From contig OZ035961.1 of the NCBI GenBank assembly GCA_964034945.1, positions 46,488,184 to 46,552,183 on the forward strand: DNA of 64,000 nucleotides. Reading direction: 5' to 3'. Shown one piece after another: positions 42,335 through 53,029 of this stretch. How positions within the stretch are numbered: position 1 is the stretch's first letter; every line of letters starts with the position of its first letter. The stretch comes from Chrysopilus asiliformis. Its lineage: Eukaryota > Arthropoda > Insecta > Diptera > Rhagionidae. The translations under genes and the position numbers were made by a program. Under the pieces are notes generated by a model. The model was given only the letters and a program-made list of their open reading frames with translations. It made no database searches and had not been told where the DNA came from.

Positions 42335-43297
42335 TGTTTACGCACGGGTGTGGTAAACTGATAATCGAATAGAAAACAAATAAAAAACTAGCAAGTTTAA
42401 TTAAATAATATATTAACTTTATATTTTTAATTTATAATATAAATCTATAATCGAATCAATTCTGAAAGTCGTAAATGTGCTTTAAACTAAGCTGTTTATA
42501 AATAATTCAATTCGTATGACAAATAAATTTCAATTCTGATGATAATTCAATCTAATTCATTCCAATGTGGTTCCAATGTGATGATGATTCCACGCGTAGT
42601 GATGCTCTCTAGTTTGATGAGGCTGCGTTTATTGTAAATTGTTTGACCAGACAAGGCTGGTAGGTTGACCAGACAAAGCTGGTTGGTTGGCTGCGAAAAC
42701 AGCGATTGACCAGGCAAAGCTGGTAGGTTGACCAGACACGGCTGGTTGGTTGGCTGCGAAAACAGCGATTGACCAGGCAAAGCTGGTAGGTTGACCAGAC
42801 ACGGCTGGTGGATTGACCAGATAAAGCTGGTGGGTTGACCAGACAAAGCTGGTGGGTTGACCAGACAAAGCTGGTAGGTTGGCTGCAATAACAGCGGTTG
42901 ACCAGTCAAGGCTGGTAGTTCCGAACTCGTCCACGTCTGGATGAATTCTGGTCTCGCTAAGTGTCTTGCTCGGTTTTTATAGGCACTCTAGCGGAAGTCG
43001 TTTATTTTCTCGAACATTCTGCCATGGATCAAACCTCACAAATGTTCGTTTTTGGTTGGCAGGGTTTGATTTTGACATTTTAGTTTGTTTATGTTGTGAT
43101 AAAAAACGATGTTGATCGAGGATTAACAGGTAATTCTTTTATGTTATTTCGTTTTATATCTCTTTTGATTCTTTCAGGTGCATGAAGTGTTGATCCCTTA
43201 ATTTGGTAAGTTTGTTTTATCTTCGGATGTTTGTTGTTTTATTGATTTTTTCTATTTTGTTTAATTTTAGGTTAAGATCTTCCGGCGGTACGGAACA
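42335..43297 (-). repeat. BEL 3' LTR (left copy) with ten-unit palindromic minisatellite
   Basis: At 42643-42917 a unit of about 22 bp built on ACCAG-N6-CTGGT occurs ten times, interspersed with GCTGCGAAAACAGC. The paired arms are kept while the six loop bases vary (ACAAAG, GCAAAG, ACACGG, ATAAAG, TCAAGG). The frames at 42547-42934 are produced by this array and repeated in the other LTR; they are not genes. Confidence 0.92.
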
Positions 43298-43311
43298 TAC
43301 TCCCCGCCTTG
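43298..43311 (-). promoter_or_regulatory. BEL polypurine tract
   Basis: Read on the minus strand, AAGGCGGGGAGTA lies directly before the 3' LTR, the expected site of plus-strand priming. Confidence 0.6.
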
Positions 43312-43355
43312 AAATATCGAAGAATTTCAATGAACACATATGCTATAGGTTGCTA

Positions 43356-45092
43356 TTAGTTATGTTGATTAATATGAATTAATTTGTTATTCATTAATTT
43401 TAATTTTATTACTCCGAACGGAGTTTTGAATTTGAAGTTAATTCGTTTTAATTGTAGGACTTTCTTGCTGTCGAAATGGACAACGGCCTGGATGACTTCT
43501 GATGGTTCAGCTGCTGGGATTCTTGGAGTCTCTGGAACGGGTCTTATTATTGCTGACCTTATGGACGGTGTTGAAGATGATGGCTTTCCTAGTTCCGAAT
43601 TTGGATTTTCCTGGATTTTCCGTTTTGCTGCGTCTACCAGTCGTTGGTTTACCGGCGCGATTTTTCCTTTTCGTTTATTGACGAATTTGTCGCGGATATT
43701 TTCGTCTTCGGATGTAACATTACTGATATTTGGGATTTTTTTTGAATTGCAACTTCGTTTTGATTTGTCATCAATGTTACAATGAAGTGCTTGGAACTGA
43801 TATCGTTCGTTTACGGAATTTGTATCGGAATTGGTTTCTACATTGACCGTGAGTGCGGTGACTTCACTAGTTGATGGCGTGGACTCTTGGTTAGAAGCAT
43901 CAGATGCATTTATGTGTATGAGTGTATGATGGCGTTTGTTACAAATAAAGCATCTTTTGTTGTTAGAGCAATTATCCAAGTGATGGTTATTTGATAAGCA
44001 ATTTTGGCACAATTTCAATTTTTCAACCTCTTCCCATCGCCTTTTGGAGTTTAATTGTTTGAATCTAACACACTGATTCGAAAAATGGGTACCTCGACAA
44101 AACACGCATTTATAATTTTGTTTGACGGATATGAATGACTGTTTAAAATCGCCTTTGGATACCGGAGCCTTTCGATTCTCAACTGCTTCCAATGTTCTGA
44201 ATCTAGTTTCTAGAAATGTTTTGAGTTCATTGAAACTTGGGAGCGTTGTTTGTTGTGTTAATGATTGTTCCCATAACACAAGAGAATCAGGATGTAACTT
44301 TTGAGTGATAAAGTATATTAATATTGGATCCCAATCTGTCATGCTCACACCAAGGTTTTTTAACGCTTCTAAGCTCTTAGTTGTTGTATCCAAAAGTTTT
44401 TTATTATTTTCTGCAGTGTCAGCGGAATTATTTGGCTGGGAAAATATTCTCTTCAATTCAGTAGAAACCAAAACTCTTTTGTTATCGTATCTAGATTGTA
44501 ATAAGTTCCAGGCTATCATATAATTTGCATCCGTGGTTTGATATCGGCTTATTAAATTGGCTGCTTCTCCGCGTACACTAGTCTTTAAATAGTGTAATTT
44601 TTCCACATTGCTGAGTTTACTTGTGTGGATGAGCGATTGAAATAGATCATGAAATGTTGCCCAATCGGAATAATTGCCAGAAAAATTTGGTAAGCAAATT
44701 CTAGGAAGTTTGATTGCGTTGGAGCTTGAATTTGTATTTTCTCCGATAGATTGGTTAATGATCTCAGGCGTCATTAATGGTATTTTAAGCTCTTCTAATT
44801 CAGAGCAGAATGATATGTATAATTCTTCAATGGTAAAATAAATATCTTTTTTAAAATATTCATCTTCTTTAAAGTTTTTTGGACGACAAGTGTAGAGTTT
44901 CCGGTTATTTGCCTTGAAATCGTTCCAGTATTCATTTAGACAGGAAATTTTTTTAGTAATATACGTGAGAGACTTGCGTGTAGCGGAATCCTTTTTAAAA
45001 TTTCGTTTGAGATTTGTGATCTGTTCAGCGAGCATGTCCTGCTGGACTAAAATCTCTTCGTATGGAGTGAGAGTAGTTTCTTCGTCACTCAT
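43356..45092 (-). CDS. gag: BEL/Pao Gag, intact, 578 residues
   Basis: Starts MSDEETTLTPYEEILVQQD, a helical N-terminus. DUF1759-type capsid follows at residues 150-330 (LPRICLPNFSGNYSDWATFHDLF, LKTSVRGEAANLIS, YDNKRVLVSTELKRIF). Zinc-binding repeats (CVFCRGTHFSNQC, CQNCLSNNHHLDNC, CFICNKRHHTLIH) lie near residues 350-425. A basic, Pro/Ser-rich tail follows. The frame is uninterrupted and ends about 60 bases before the LTR. No protease, reverse transcriptase or integrase follows, which is abnormal for an autonomous BEL. Confidence 0.92.
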   Translation of the reverse strand: MSDEETTLTPYEEILVQQDMLAEQITNLKRNFKKDSATRKSLTYITKKISCLNEYWNDFKANNRKLYTCRPKNFKEDEYFKKDIYFTIEELYISFCSELEELKIPLMTPEIINQSIGENTNSSSNAIKLPRICLPNFSGNYSDWATFHDLFQSLIHTSKLSNVEKLHYLKTSVRGEAANLISRYQTTDANYMIAWNLLQSRYDNKRVLVSTELKRIFSQPNNSADTAENNKKLLDTTTKSLEALKNLGVSMTDWDPILIYFITQKLHPDSLVLWEQSLTQQTTLPSFNELKTFLETRFRTLEAVENRKAPVSKGDFKQSFISVKQNYKCVFCRGTHFSNQCVRFKQLNSKRRWEEVEKLKLCQNCLSNNHHLDNCSNNKRCFICNKRHHTLIHINASDASNQESTPSTSEVTALTVNVETNSDTNSVNERYQFQALHCNIDDKSKRSCNSKKIPNISNVTSEDENIRDKFVNKRKGKIAPVNQRLVDAAKRKIQENPNSELGKPSSSTPSIRSAIIRPVPETPRIPAAEPSEVIQAVVHFDSKKVLQLKRINFKFKTPFGVIKLKLMNNKLIHINQHN

Positions 45093-45165
45093 GGCTACAA
45101 ATTTGATTTTAAATTGTAGATTGAATTGATTTGATACTTGACTACGTTTGTCTTATTTGTTTCTA

Positions 45166-45182
45166 TCCGGCTCGAAGGACCA
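45166..45182 (-). promoter_or_regulatory. BEL primer binding site (tRNA-Tyr)
   Basis: Read on the minus strand, TGGTCCTTCGAGCCGGA lies three bases inside the 5' LTR. It complements the 3' end of eukaryotic tRNA-Tyr (TCCGGCTCGAAGGA plus CCA). Confidence 0.85.
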
Positions 45183-45185
45183 AAA

Positions 45186-46148
45186 TGTTTACGCACGGGT
45201 GTGGTAAACTGATAATCGAATAGAAAACAAATAAAAAACTAGCAAGTTTAATTAAATAATATATTAACTTTATATTTTTAATTTATAATATAAATCTATA
45301 ATCGAATCAATTCTGAAAGTCGTAAATGTGCTTTAAACTAAGCTGTTTATAAATAATTCAATTCGTATGACAAATAAATTTCAATTCTGATGATAATTCA
45401 ATCTAATTCATTCCAATGTGGTTCCAATGTGATGATGATTCCACGCGTACTGATGCTCTCTAGTTTGATGAGGCTGCGTTTATTGTAAATTGTTTGACCA
45501 GACAAGGCTGGTAGGTTGACCAGACAAAGCTGGTTGGTTGGCTGCGAAAACAGGGATTGACCAGGCAAAGCTGGTAGGTTGACCAGACACGGCTGGTTGG
45601 TTGGCTGCGAAAACAGCGATTGACCAGGCAAAGCTGGTAGGTTGACCAGACACGGCTGGTGGATTGACCAGATAAAGCTGGTGGGTTGACCAGACAAAGC
45701 TGGTGGGTTGACCAGACAAAGCTGGTAGGTTGGCTGCAATAACAGCGGTTGACCAGTCAAGGCTGGTAGTTCCGAACTCGTCCACGTCTGGATGAATTCT
45801 GGTCTCGCTAAGTGTCTTGCTCGGTTTTTATAGGCACTCTAGCGGAAGTCGTTTATTTTCTCGAACATTCCGCCATGGATCAAACCTCACAAATGTTCGT
45901 TTTTGGTTGGCAGGATTTGATTTTGACATTTTAGTTTGTTTATGTTGTGATAAAAAACGATGTTGATCGAGGATTAACAGGTAATTCTTTTATGTTATTT
46001 CGTTTTATATCTCTTTTGATTCTTTCAGGTGCATGAAGTGTTGATCCCTTAATTTGGTAAGTTTGTTTTATCTTCGGATGTTTGTTGTTTTATTGATTTT
46101 TTCTATTTTGTTTAATTTTAGGTTAAGATCTTCCGGCGGTACGGAACA
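45186..46148 (-). repeat. BEL 5' LTR (right copy)
   Basis: 963 bp, matching the left copy with about four substitutions seen (for example GTAGTGATG/GTACTGATG, CATTCTGCC/CATTCCGCC, GCAGGGTTT/GCAGGATTT). The ten-unit ACCAG-N6-CTGGT array is at 45494-45768. Confidence 0.92.
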
Positions 46149-46153
46149 CAGAC

Positions 46154-49116
46154 AAGCATTGAAATTAGAGCACTGCAATAGTGAAGAGCGTGATTCAATC
46201 GTAGAGTTGTGTGAAGAGTACAACGACTTATTTTTTCTAGAAGGTGATCAACTCACTTACACCCATGCAACATTACATGACATTCCGACCAAATCTGGGC
46301 AACCCCCAATACATACAAAACCATACAGGTTACCCCAATCGCAAAAGGCGGAAATCAATCGACAGGTAGAGCAGATGCTCGCCGACGGGCTAATTGAAGA
46401 AAGTCAGAGTCCCTGGAATTCACCACTACTACTGGTACCTAAGAAACCAGATAGCCAAGGAAATAAAAAATGGCGGGTAGTTGTGGATTACAGGAAGTTA
46501 AATAACATTACCGAGGGGGATGCTTTTCCCCTACCCAACATAACGGAAATTTTAGATCAGTTGGGTAGAGCAAAAGTTTTTACTACCTTAGATTTGGCAA
46601 GTGGGTATCATCAGATACAAGTTAACCCGAGTGATCGAGAAAAAACGGCATTTAGTACTCCGTACGGTCACTACCATTACAACCGCATGCCATTTGGATT
46701 GAAACGGGCCCCGGCAACGTTCCAACGCCTGATGAATACAGTTTTGGCAGGATTGCAGGGTATAGAATGTTTCGTCTACTTGGATGATATTGTAGTATAC
46801 GGTTATTCTCTACACGAGCATAATCAAAAGTTGAGGACAGTATTTGAACGACTACGCCAAAATAACCTTAAGTTACAACCAGATAAATGTCATTTCATGG
46901 GAAAACAAATAGCCTACCTGGGTCATGTAGTCGACGAATCCGGAGTACACCCAGACCCAGCAAAGTTAGAGGCCGTAAAAAATTTTCCGGTACCAAAAAC
47001 TCAAAAGGATATAAAAAGCTTTTTGGGATTCGTTGGATATTACCGGAGATTCATAGAAAATTTCGCTAAAATAGCAAAGCCTCTCACTAAACTTCTTAAG
47101 AAAGACGTTCCATTTAAATGGGACGCGTTCTGTGACGAGTCATTCGAAACTTTAAAAGAAAAGTTAATATCTGAACCTGTATTAGCGTACCCAAACTTCG
47201 AGGAACCTTTCCTCATCACAACTGACGCTAGTAACTTCGCAATGGGAGCTGTGCTTTCCCAAGGTCCAATTGGAAAAGATCGACCCATTAGTTTCGCCAG
47301 TCGTTCACTGAATACAGCAGAGTGTAATTACTCTACTATAGAGAAAGAATTGTTAGCCATATTGTATGGAGTGGAGCAATTCCGACCCTACGTGTACGGT
47401 AATAAATTTTCGATAGTTACCGATCATAAGCCTCTAGTGTGGTTAATGAGTATTAAGGATCCCTCATCCAGACTAATGCGCTGGAGAATAAAATTAGAGG
47501 AATACGACTATACAATAATACACAAATCAGGGAAATATAACACCAACGCTGACGCTCTTAGTCGCGTTAGAAGGGAAGATTTGGCCAAAGAAGTGTCAAC
47601 GGTAAAAACTCGAGGTCAAGCACAACGCGAGGTAGAAAGATGTGAAAATAACCTGACAGGCCCAAATGAGAACAATCGGACACAAGTTTCGATTACAAAT
47701 GAAAAACTTGTGGACAACAAGCAACACAGAGTAAAATTTTTCATGGTGACAAGCCCAGAAGAATTACCAAAAGGCGTGGGAAACACGGTACCAAAAATAG
47801 GAGAGATTAATGAGACAAAAATAAAAAATGGGAAATTTATAGTGGCAACAGTCGTAATGCCTTTACGAACCCGAAGAGATGAGGAACTCTTTGAAAAAAC
47901 CATAAACACGTTCAAGGAGATAGCCGTCAAGAAGAAATTGCCAGAACTACCCATCGCCTTACAAATAAAAGACAAGGAAAGTTTAAACCGTACCGTGGAA
48001 ATCATTAAACATACCATATCGGCAAATGAAATTGAAATCGTTCGATTATTCCTAAATCGGGTTATAACATTGGAAACTCAGGAAGAAATAGAGCAGGTAA
48101 TAAGAGAATACCACGATTCCCCAATCAGTGGTCACCAAGGTGTAAACCGAACCATTAAAAGATTAAGGCGTGCGTACCACTGGTCAACGATTGCTCGAGA
48201 TGTACGAGGTTATATAAGTAAATGCGTATCGTGTCAAACAAACAAAGTAGTCCGACAACATCAAATACCACTGAAGATTACGAGTACAGCCAAACGCCCT
48301 TTTGAAAAAGTATTTCTGGACTTAGTTGGTCCCTTACCCCAAAGTTACACGGGAAACAAATACATTCTCACTTTTCAAGATGACTTAACAAAGTTTTCCG
48401 AAGCAATGCCTGTAGCAAATATGGAAGCCAGAACGGTAGCAGAGAATTTTGTGACAAATATAGTTTGTCGACACGGTATCCCAGAAACCATACTGACGGA
48501 TCAGGGAGCAAATTTCCTCAGCGAAATCTCTACAGAGACTTGTAAACTTCTCAAGGCTCGTAAAGTGCAAACGACTCCTTATCACCCTCAAACCAACGGA
48601 GCTTTAGAACGTAGCCATAGAACTCTTACCGAGTATCTCCGTCACTACGTAAATAAAGATCAACAAAGTTGGGATAGTTGGTTGCCATACGCTATGTTTA
48701 TGTACAACACAACACCCCATAGTAGCACCAACCATACACCATATGAGTTACTGTACGGGTATGAAGCAGAGCTTCCGGGAAAATTAAAGTCTAAACCGAC
48801 CACAAATTATAACTACGAGAATTACGTAAATGAATTAAGAGCACGATTACAATACGCACACGAAATAGCACGGGAAAGTATACAAAAGAGCAAAAATACC
48901 TCTAAATTGTACTACGATAAAGGTACCAGGCCAGCGACTTTTAACGTTGGAGAACAGGTATTAATCAAAAATTTTGCCCGACCAAATAAGTTCGCATCAC
49001 TTTGGTCCGGTCCACATGAGGTTATCCATATAAACTCGCCTGACAACACTACGGTTAAGATTAAGAATCGCGAAAAGGTGATTCATAACAATAATCTAAG
49101 GCATTTCATCGACTAG
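46154..49116 (+). CDS. pol: Pol part 2: reverse transcriptase, RNase H and integrase of the errantivirus
   Basis: After the target duplication the frame is open to 49116, in phase with 41041-42334. Reverse transcriptase: PWNSPLLLVPKKPDSQGN, FTTLDLASGYHQIQV, MPFGLKRAPATFQR, CFVYLDDIVVY (about 46770). RNase H: LITTDASNFAMGAVLSQ, YSTIEKELLAILYGV, IVTDHKPLVWL. Integrase: HHCC zinc finger in SGHQGVNRTIKRL..CVSCQTNK, then LDLVGPLPQ, LTDQGANF and NGALERSHRTLTE (DDE triad). The 100 bases of open frame before 46154 are BEL LTR. All catalytic residues look intact. Confidence 0.95.
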
Positions 49117-49139
49117 CAAATGTACTAAACGTACCCTTA

Positions 49140-49149
49140 TTTTTACAGG
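49140..49149 (+). promoter_or_regulatory. Candidate splice acceptor of env
   Basis: TTTTTACAG|G just after the pol stop and directly before the env ATG. The pyrimidine-rich run and AG fit an acceptor that pairs with the donor at 39580. Confidence 0.65.
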
Positions 49150-49605
49150 ATGGTAATAATAATGGCGCTTTTCCTAGCCGTAGGCGTAGGGGGCAGTGAA
49201 GTAAAGGTGCAAAGATTTCAAACAAATCCCGGAATTTATTTCGAGGAAATCAGTAATGTAGGACTATACAGCAATGAGTGGACCCTCGTCACATACGTGC
49301 AGTTGAGTATGTTCAAAATTGAATTTAAGAAAATAATAGAGTACGAAAATGAACTACAAAAATTATGTAAAGATCTAATGACTACAAGCAGTGAAAAGGA
49401 ATGGTGTAATACCACTGTTCACGAGTATTCGCTAGTAGTTAGCAATATACGCGAAAAGAATAAATTGATAGTACCACAAACGTTACGACGGAAAAGGGGT
49501 GCGTTAAATATAATCGGTACCCTTGGGAAAAGTTTGTTCGGGGTGTTGAACGAAGACGACGCGAAGTACTACGACGACGAAATTAATAAAGTTCACAACA
49601 TTTGA
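49150..49605 (+). pseudogene. env: Env of the errantivirus, N-terminal part (frameshifted)
   Basis: The protein begins with a hydrophobic, signal-like stretch. An ectodomain with Cys pairs (LCKDLM, EWCNTT) and a furin-type cleavage site, RRKR, followed by a fusion-peptide-like stretch (GALNIIGTLGKSLFGVL, then NEDDAKYY) come next. This is the F-protein type fusion glycoprotein shared by errantiviruses and baculoviruses. The frame ends at 49603-49605, and the protein continues in the next frame from about 49602. One base is therefore missing or two are extra near 49596-49604, and the copy cannot make full Env without recoding. Confidence 0.85.
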
Positions 49606-50957
49606 TGAATTTATTGAAAAATCAAACCCTTTTAATAGAGACTACCCATAACTTATATAACAAGACAAGAGTTCAGGTAGAGGCCCAGTTTAACGCAATC
49701 GACGTAAGACTCCAACACATAAGGAGCGACATTAACGTTGTGGGGGGTAGTTTAAGACAAGCCCTATTGCACAAATCCGAGCTGTTATTAGCAAATCTGC
49801 AGTTAGTGGCGACCAGGTACGAAAACTACCAGGATGTAATCATCAATTTGATTACGAGCATTCGACACGGGAAATTACACCCCTCGCTCATTACCCCTTC
49901 TCAGTTACACGAGGCGTTAATGAAAATACAGAAGAATCTACCAACTTCTGTGCGGCTTCCAATACCGGATGGAACACTTTTACAAGTATATAGGTTAGGG
50001 CAATTAAGCACCACGATACAAAATGACCGAATATTATTTGAGCTAAAACTCCCACTACCTTCTCGCGAGGAATATAAACTCTTTCGAGTAGTACCCCTGC
50101 CTACACGGCACGAACATAAATTTATTTTCATCCGTCCATCAGTTAAATATTTGGTAGTCGATCTGAGCAAGGAACATTATTACACCTTGACAGAAGGCGA
50201 TTTCGCAAACTGTATGTTTCAAGAAGAGAACATGTTTCTGTGTAGAATCGTACACCCTATATTCAATACAAATTCCGAAAATAACTTATGCGAAATCGAA
50301 TTACTCCGACATGCCAGAGAGGTACCTGCCACATGTAAGATCAAGGAGATACCACCAACAAACTTCTACGTGCAACTCGCACAACCGAACAAATGGCTAT
50401 ACTCATTAAAAGAAAAAAATATTCTAGATGCGGTGTGCGGAAATCAAGTCACCCCAGTAGAACTGGAGGAAGTAGGACTTTTTGAGCTACCAACAGGATG
50501 CTATCTGCGCAGTAACGAGCTTATTATTCAAGCGCACAACACAGTTAAATCAACCCTAAACGCATTCTATATTCCTAGCTTCAATCTGTCAAGAGACTTA
50601 TCGAGTAGAGTTGAGTCTTTTCCCACAAAGTCCGCAAAAACCATTCTTCTGAAATACACCAGCGATCAGGAATACGCAAATTTAGGAACAGAAATCCAAT
50701 CACAGAAACGAGCCGAACACGAGCCGTTACAAACAATTCGGCAGCACGACATTCACCATTACTCTGTAGGATATGGTTGCGTGGCTGTTATCCTCATTAT
50801 GGTAATAGTATATACGATTCACAAACGTGGTTGTAGCGTAAAGTCAAAACGTTTCCGATTAAAGCATAATAACGAAAATAAGAATGAAATAGAGTTTACG
50901 GAACAAATGACAACTAAAGAAGAGGGGGGTCCCATTCCATTGTGTAGATCAACGTAA
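49602..50957 (+). pseudogene. env: Env of the errantivirus, C-terminal part
   Basis: About 450 residues continue the F-type glycoprotein. A heptad-like helical part follows the fusion peptide, and a Cys-bearing ectodomain spans residues 190-310. A membrane segment near residue 395 (YGCVAVILIMVIVYTIHKRG) is followed by a short basic cytoplasmic tail. The apparent start is a TTG, so the real reading enters from the upstream frame. Apart from the frame break at about 49600, no other stop is seen. Confidence 0.85.
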
Positions 50958-50995
50958 AAAAAATAAATGAATAAAGAAATGTATATTTTTATTGG

Positions 50996-51044
<49 letters not shown>

Positions 51045-51442
51045 ATATATATATAATAATAATAATAATTACATATAAAAAAAAAAAGATATATATATAC
51101 ATAACAGTAAGAAAATATGGGAAGAAATATAGCAAGAAAATATATAGAAATAACTAAAAGACAGAAAATAAAAAATAAAAAAAATTTTGTCCATAAAATT
51201 GTAAAAAAAAAAAAAGAGAAAGAAAAAGAAAAAGGAAAAGAGGAAATTTTTTTTTTAAGCATTTAAGATAGGTAAATCCAATATATGCAACAAATAAGTA
51301 ATTGAGCTTACTGTATGGCTTATAGTATATCAATAAATAAATAATTAATAAATATAAAATTTTTTTTTTCTCAACTCACTGAACTGATTCGAAATCATCT
51401 AAGAAAGTCAAACTGCATTTCATTTGTTCAACTTTCTTTTTT
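50958..51442 (+). other. 3' untranslated stretch of the errantivirus
   Basis: No gene is seen. A poly(A) run of about 38 at 51000-51038, TA and AAT microsatellites at 51044-51100 and more A-runs fill it. The minus-strand frame at 50819-51262 is a product of these runs. Confidence 0.7.
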
Positions 51443-51453
51443 AAGGGGAAAGG
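51443..51453 (+). promoter_or_regulatory. Polypurine tract of the errantivirus
   Basis: AAGGGGAAAGG directly precedes the 3' LTR, the expected plus-strand primer. Confidence 0.8.
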
Positions 51454-52439
51454 TGTCATAACTGACCACCCATATGACTGTTGTAAATCACTTCATAGGG
51501 AATATCCTTTCAAATCTAATGAAATAGGAGATATTCCCTATGAGACAAAGAACAATTAGAAACATTCATAATTCACATGAATTATGAATGTTTCCAAGAA
51601 AGTACATTTACGCAACCCGGAGAAGCAACGAGCAATAACCCCGGGGTACGTAAATGACAAGCGCATCGAATTAAATTCAATATTGGTCAACATATGTGGG
51701 CCACCAAAGTGCAAAGACGCACATTTATTAAATACCAATTCGATGTAGCAAGTATTGACCAACATATGTCGGTCACATAATGTGCAAAGATGCACATAAA
51801 TTATCCAAACACAATGTGCGCTTGGAATTGCCCAACGTAAACAAACTGCGAGGTGGCTCACGTTACCTCGCAATGTGATTTACGCTGTGGCCTAAATAAA
51901 CAAGTCGCACATGTGCAATGCACTCAAGCCGATGGAAGGTAATGTTGGAAGCCAACTGCGACCAATCAACCTCCAAGTGAAAACTTAACGAAGTTTTCGA
52001 TTGGCTGAGAACAAAATAGACGAGGTGCTTCCAAAAGAAGGGAGTAGCCAATAAAAGGGCCTTCACGGCCAATAGCAAGGGCAGTTGATAATAAGAGTTG
52101 ATAATAAGAGTTGATAATGAGAGTCGAAGATACGAAATCAATCAGTCGGTCGATCAGTCAGTCAAAGGTCAGAAAATAACCTAAGTGTTTTGATTCCGAT
52201 AAAACTAACTAAAATAAAGTTATGTAAAAGAATATAATAAGAACGTTAAGTTGAAAGAATAAGTGTTTTCATTGCGATAAAGTTAATTAAAGTTTAATTA
52301 TGTAAAAGAACGTAATAATAATGTTCAGTTAAACGAATAAGTGTTTTCATTGAGATAAAGAAATAAAAGTAAGATATGTAAAAGAACGTTATAATAAAGT
52401 TATGTTAAGAGAATAAGTGTTTCATTTCGCGACATAACA
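51454..52439 (+). repeat. 3' LTR of the errantivirus, 986 bp
   Basis: Matches the 5' LTR except for about four substitutions and one fewer GTTGATAATAAGA unit (three instead of four), which accounts for the whole 13-bp length difference. Confidence 0.95.
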
Positions 52440-52443
52440 ATCT

Positions 52444-53025
52444 AATCTTTTTTATTGGTGTAACAAGTCTTGATATGAGTGCACGTAAAGGCCTAAGTGA
52501 CATTGAAATAATAGAGGAATTATCTCGACTCTAAAATATGTAAGATGTATCAGGTGAGGAAAGTGATGATGATGTAGCGGCAGAAAACCTGAACAGCTCA
52601 ACTCTTCATCAGACGAGTCGGAATCAGATGAAGAGTTTCAAATAGAATTGCCAATAAGATCTCGTAATGTATTAGAAGTAATTGAACAAAGTCTTGGAAG
52701 ACGTGGTAGCGCGGGCGGTTCCGACAACCTTCACGCACATCTTCGGTTCCAGCTATGGGAGATGTCCAAGTTGCTAGTGACGGTACAGAATGGACTTGTA
52801 TATCAAGTAGGCAAAATATCAGCCGGGTTGGACGGCGCAGGCACGAAGTTCCAGGACCCACTCCATATGCAAACCGGCATGTTGAAGACAATATAGTTTC
52901 GACTGCTTGGCGCTTATTCATCAATGAACAAATTCTCCGACACATAAAATTATGTACTGAAACAGAAGCTCGCCGGCGAAAAAATGATGATAGTTGGAGT
53001 ATTTCAGCACCGAAGAATTTCTAAG
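52444..53025 (+). pseudogene. piggyBac-like transposase, N-terminal part
   Basis: ATG at 52474 opens MSARKGLSDIEIIEELSRL. An acidic region (SGEESDDD; SDESESDEEF in a second frame) follows, then RSRNVLEVIEQSLGRRGS. In a third frame (52755-53024) come SDGTEWTCISSRQ, GPTPYA, NIVSTAWRLFINEQILRHIKLCTETEARRR and DDSWSIS. This order is the N-terminal half of a piggyBac transposase. There are at least three frame changes or stops. The DDD catalytic part is absent; a gypsy fragment follows from about 53030. Confidence 0.7.
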
Positions 53026-53029
53026 AGCA

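Larger units (their letters stand above)
42335..46148 (-). mobile_element. Gag-only BEL/Pao element, recent insertion in pol
   Basis: Two LTRs of 963 bp (42335-43297 and 45186-46148), starting TG and ending CA and differing at only about four positions, are flanked by CAGAC (42330-42334, 46149-46153), a 5-bp duplication typical of BEL/Pao. The 1888-bp interior carries a primer site, one gag frame and a purine tract, all on the minus strand, and no polymerase. It must have been moved by enzymes supplied from another copy. Confidence 0.95.
37800..52439 (+). mobile_element. Errantivirus-type Gypsy element with env, interrupted by a BEL
   Basis: Nearly identical LTRs (37800-38798, 38803 primer site; 51454-52439) begin TG and end CA and are flanked by the 4-bp duplication ATCT (37796-37799, 52440-52443). 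Between them lie gag, a pol frame in -1 relation, and env, in the order of insect errantiviruses (Metaviridae). The 3.8-kb BEL at 42335-46148 splits pol. Excluding it, the element is about 10.8 kb. LTR differences seen are about four substitutions and one 13-bp repeat unit, so the insertion is recent. Confidence 0.95.

Noticed and set aside
42547..42934. Minus-strand frames with PALSGQPTS-type repeats, dupl. at 45398-45785
   Set aside because: They translate the palindromic minisatellite of the BEL LTR and have no start context or domain.
50819..51262. 147-residue minus frame rich in Phe
   Set aside because: Product of poly(A) and TA microsatellites in the 3' untranslated stretch.
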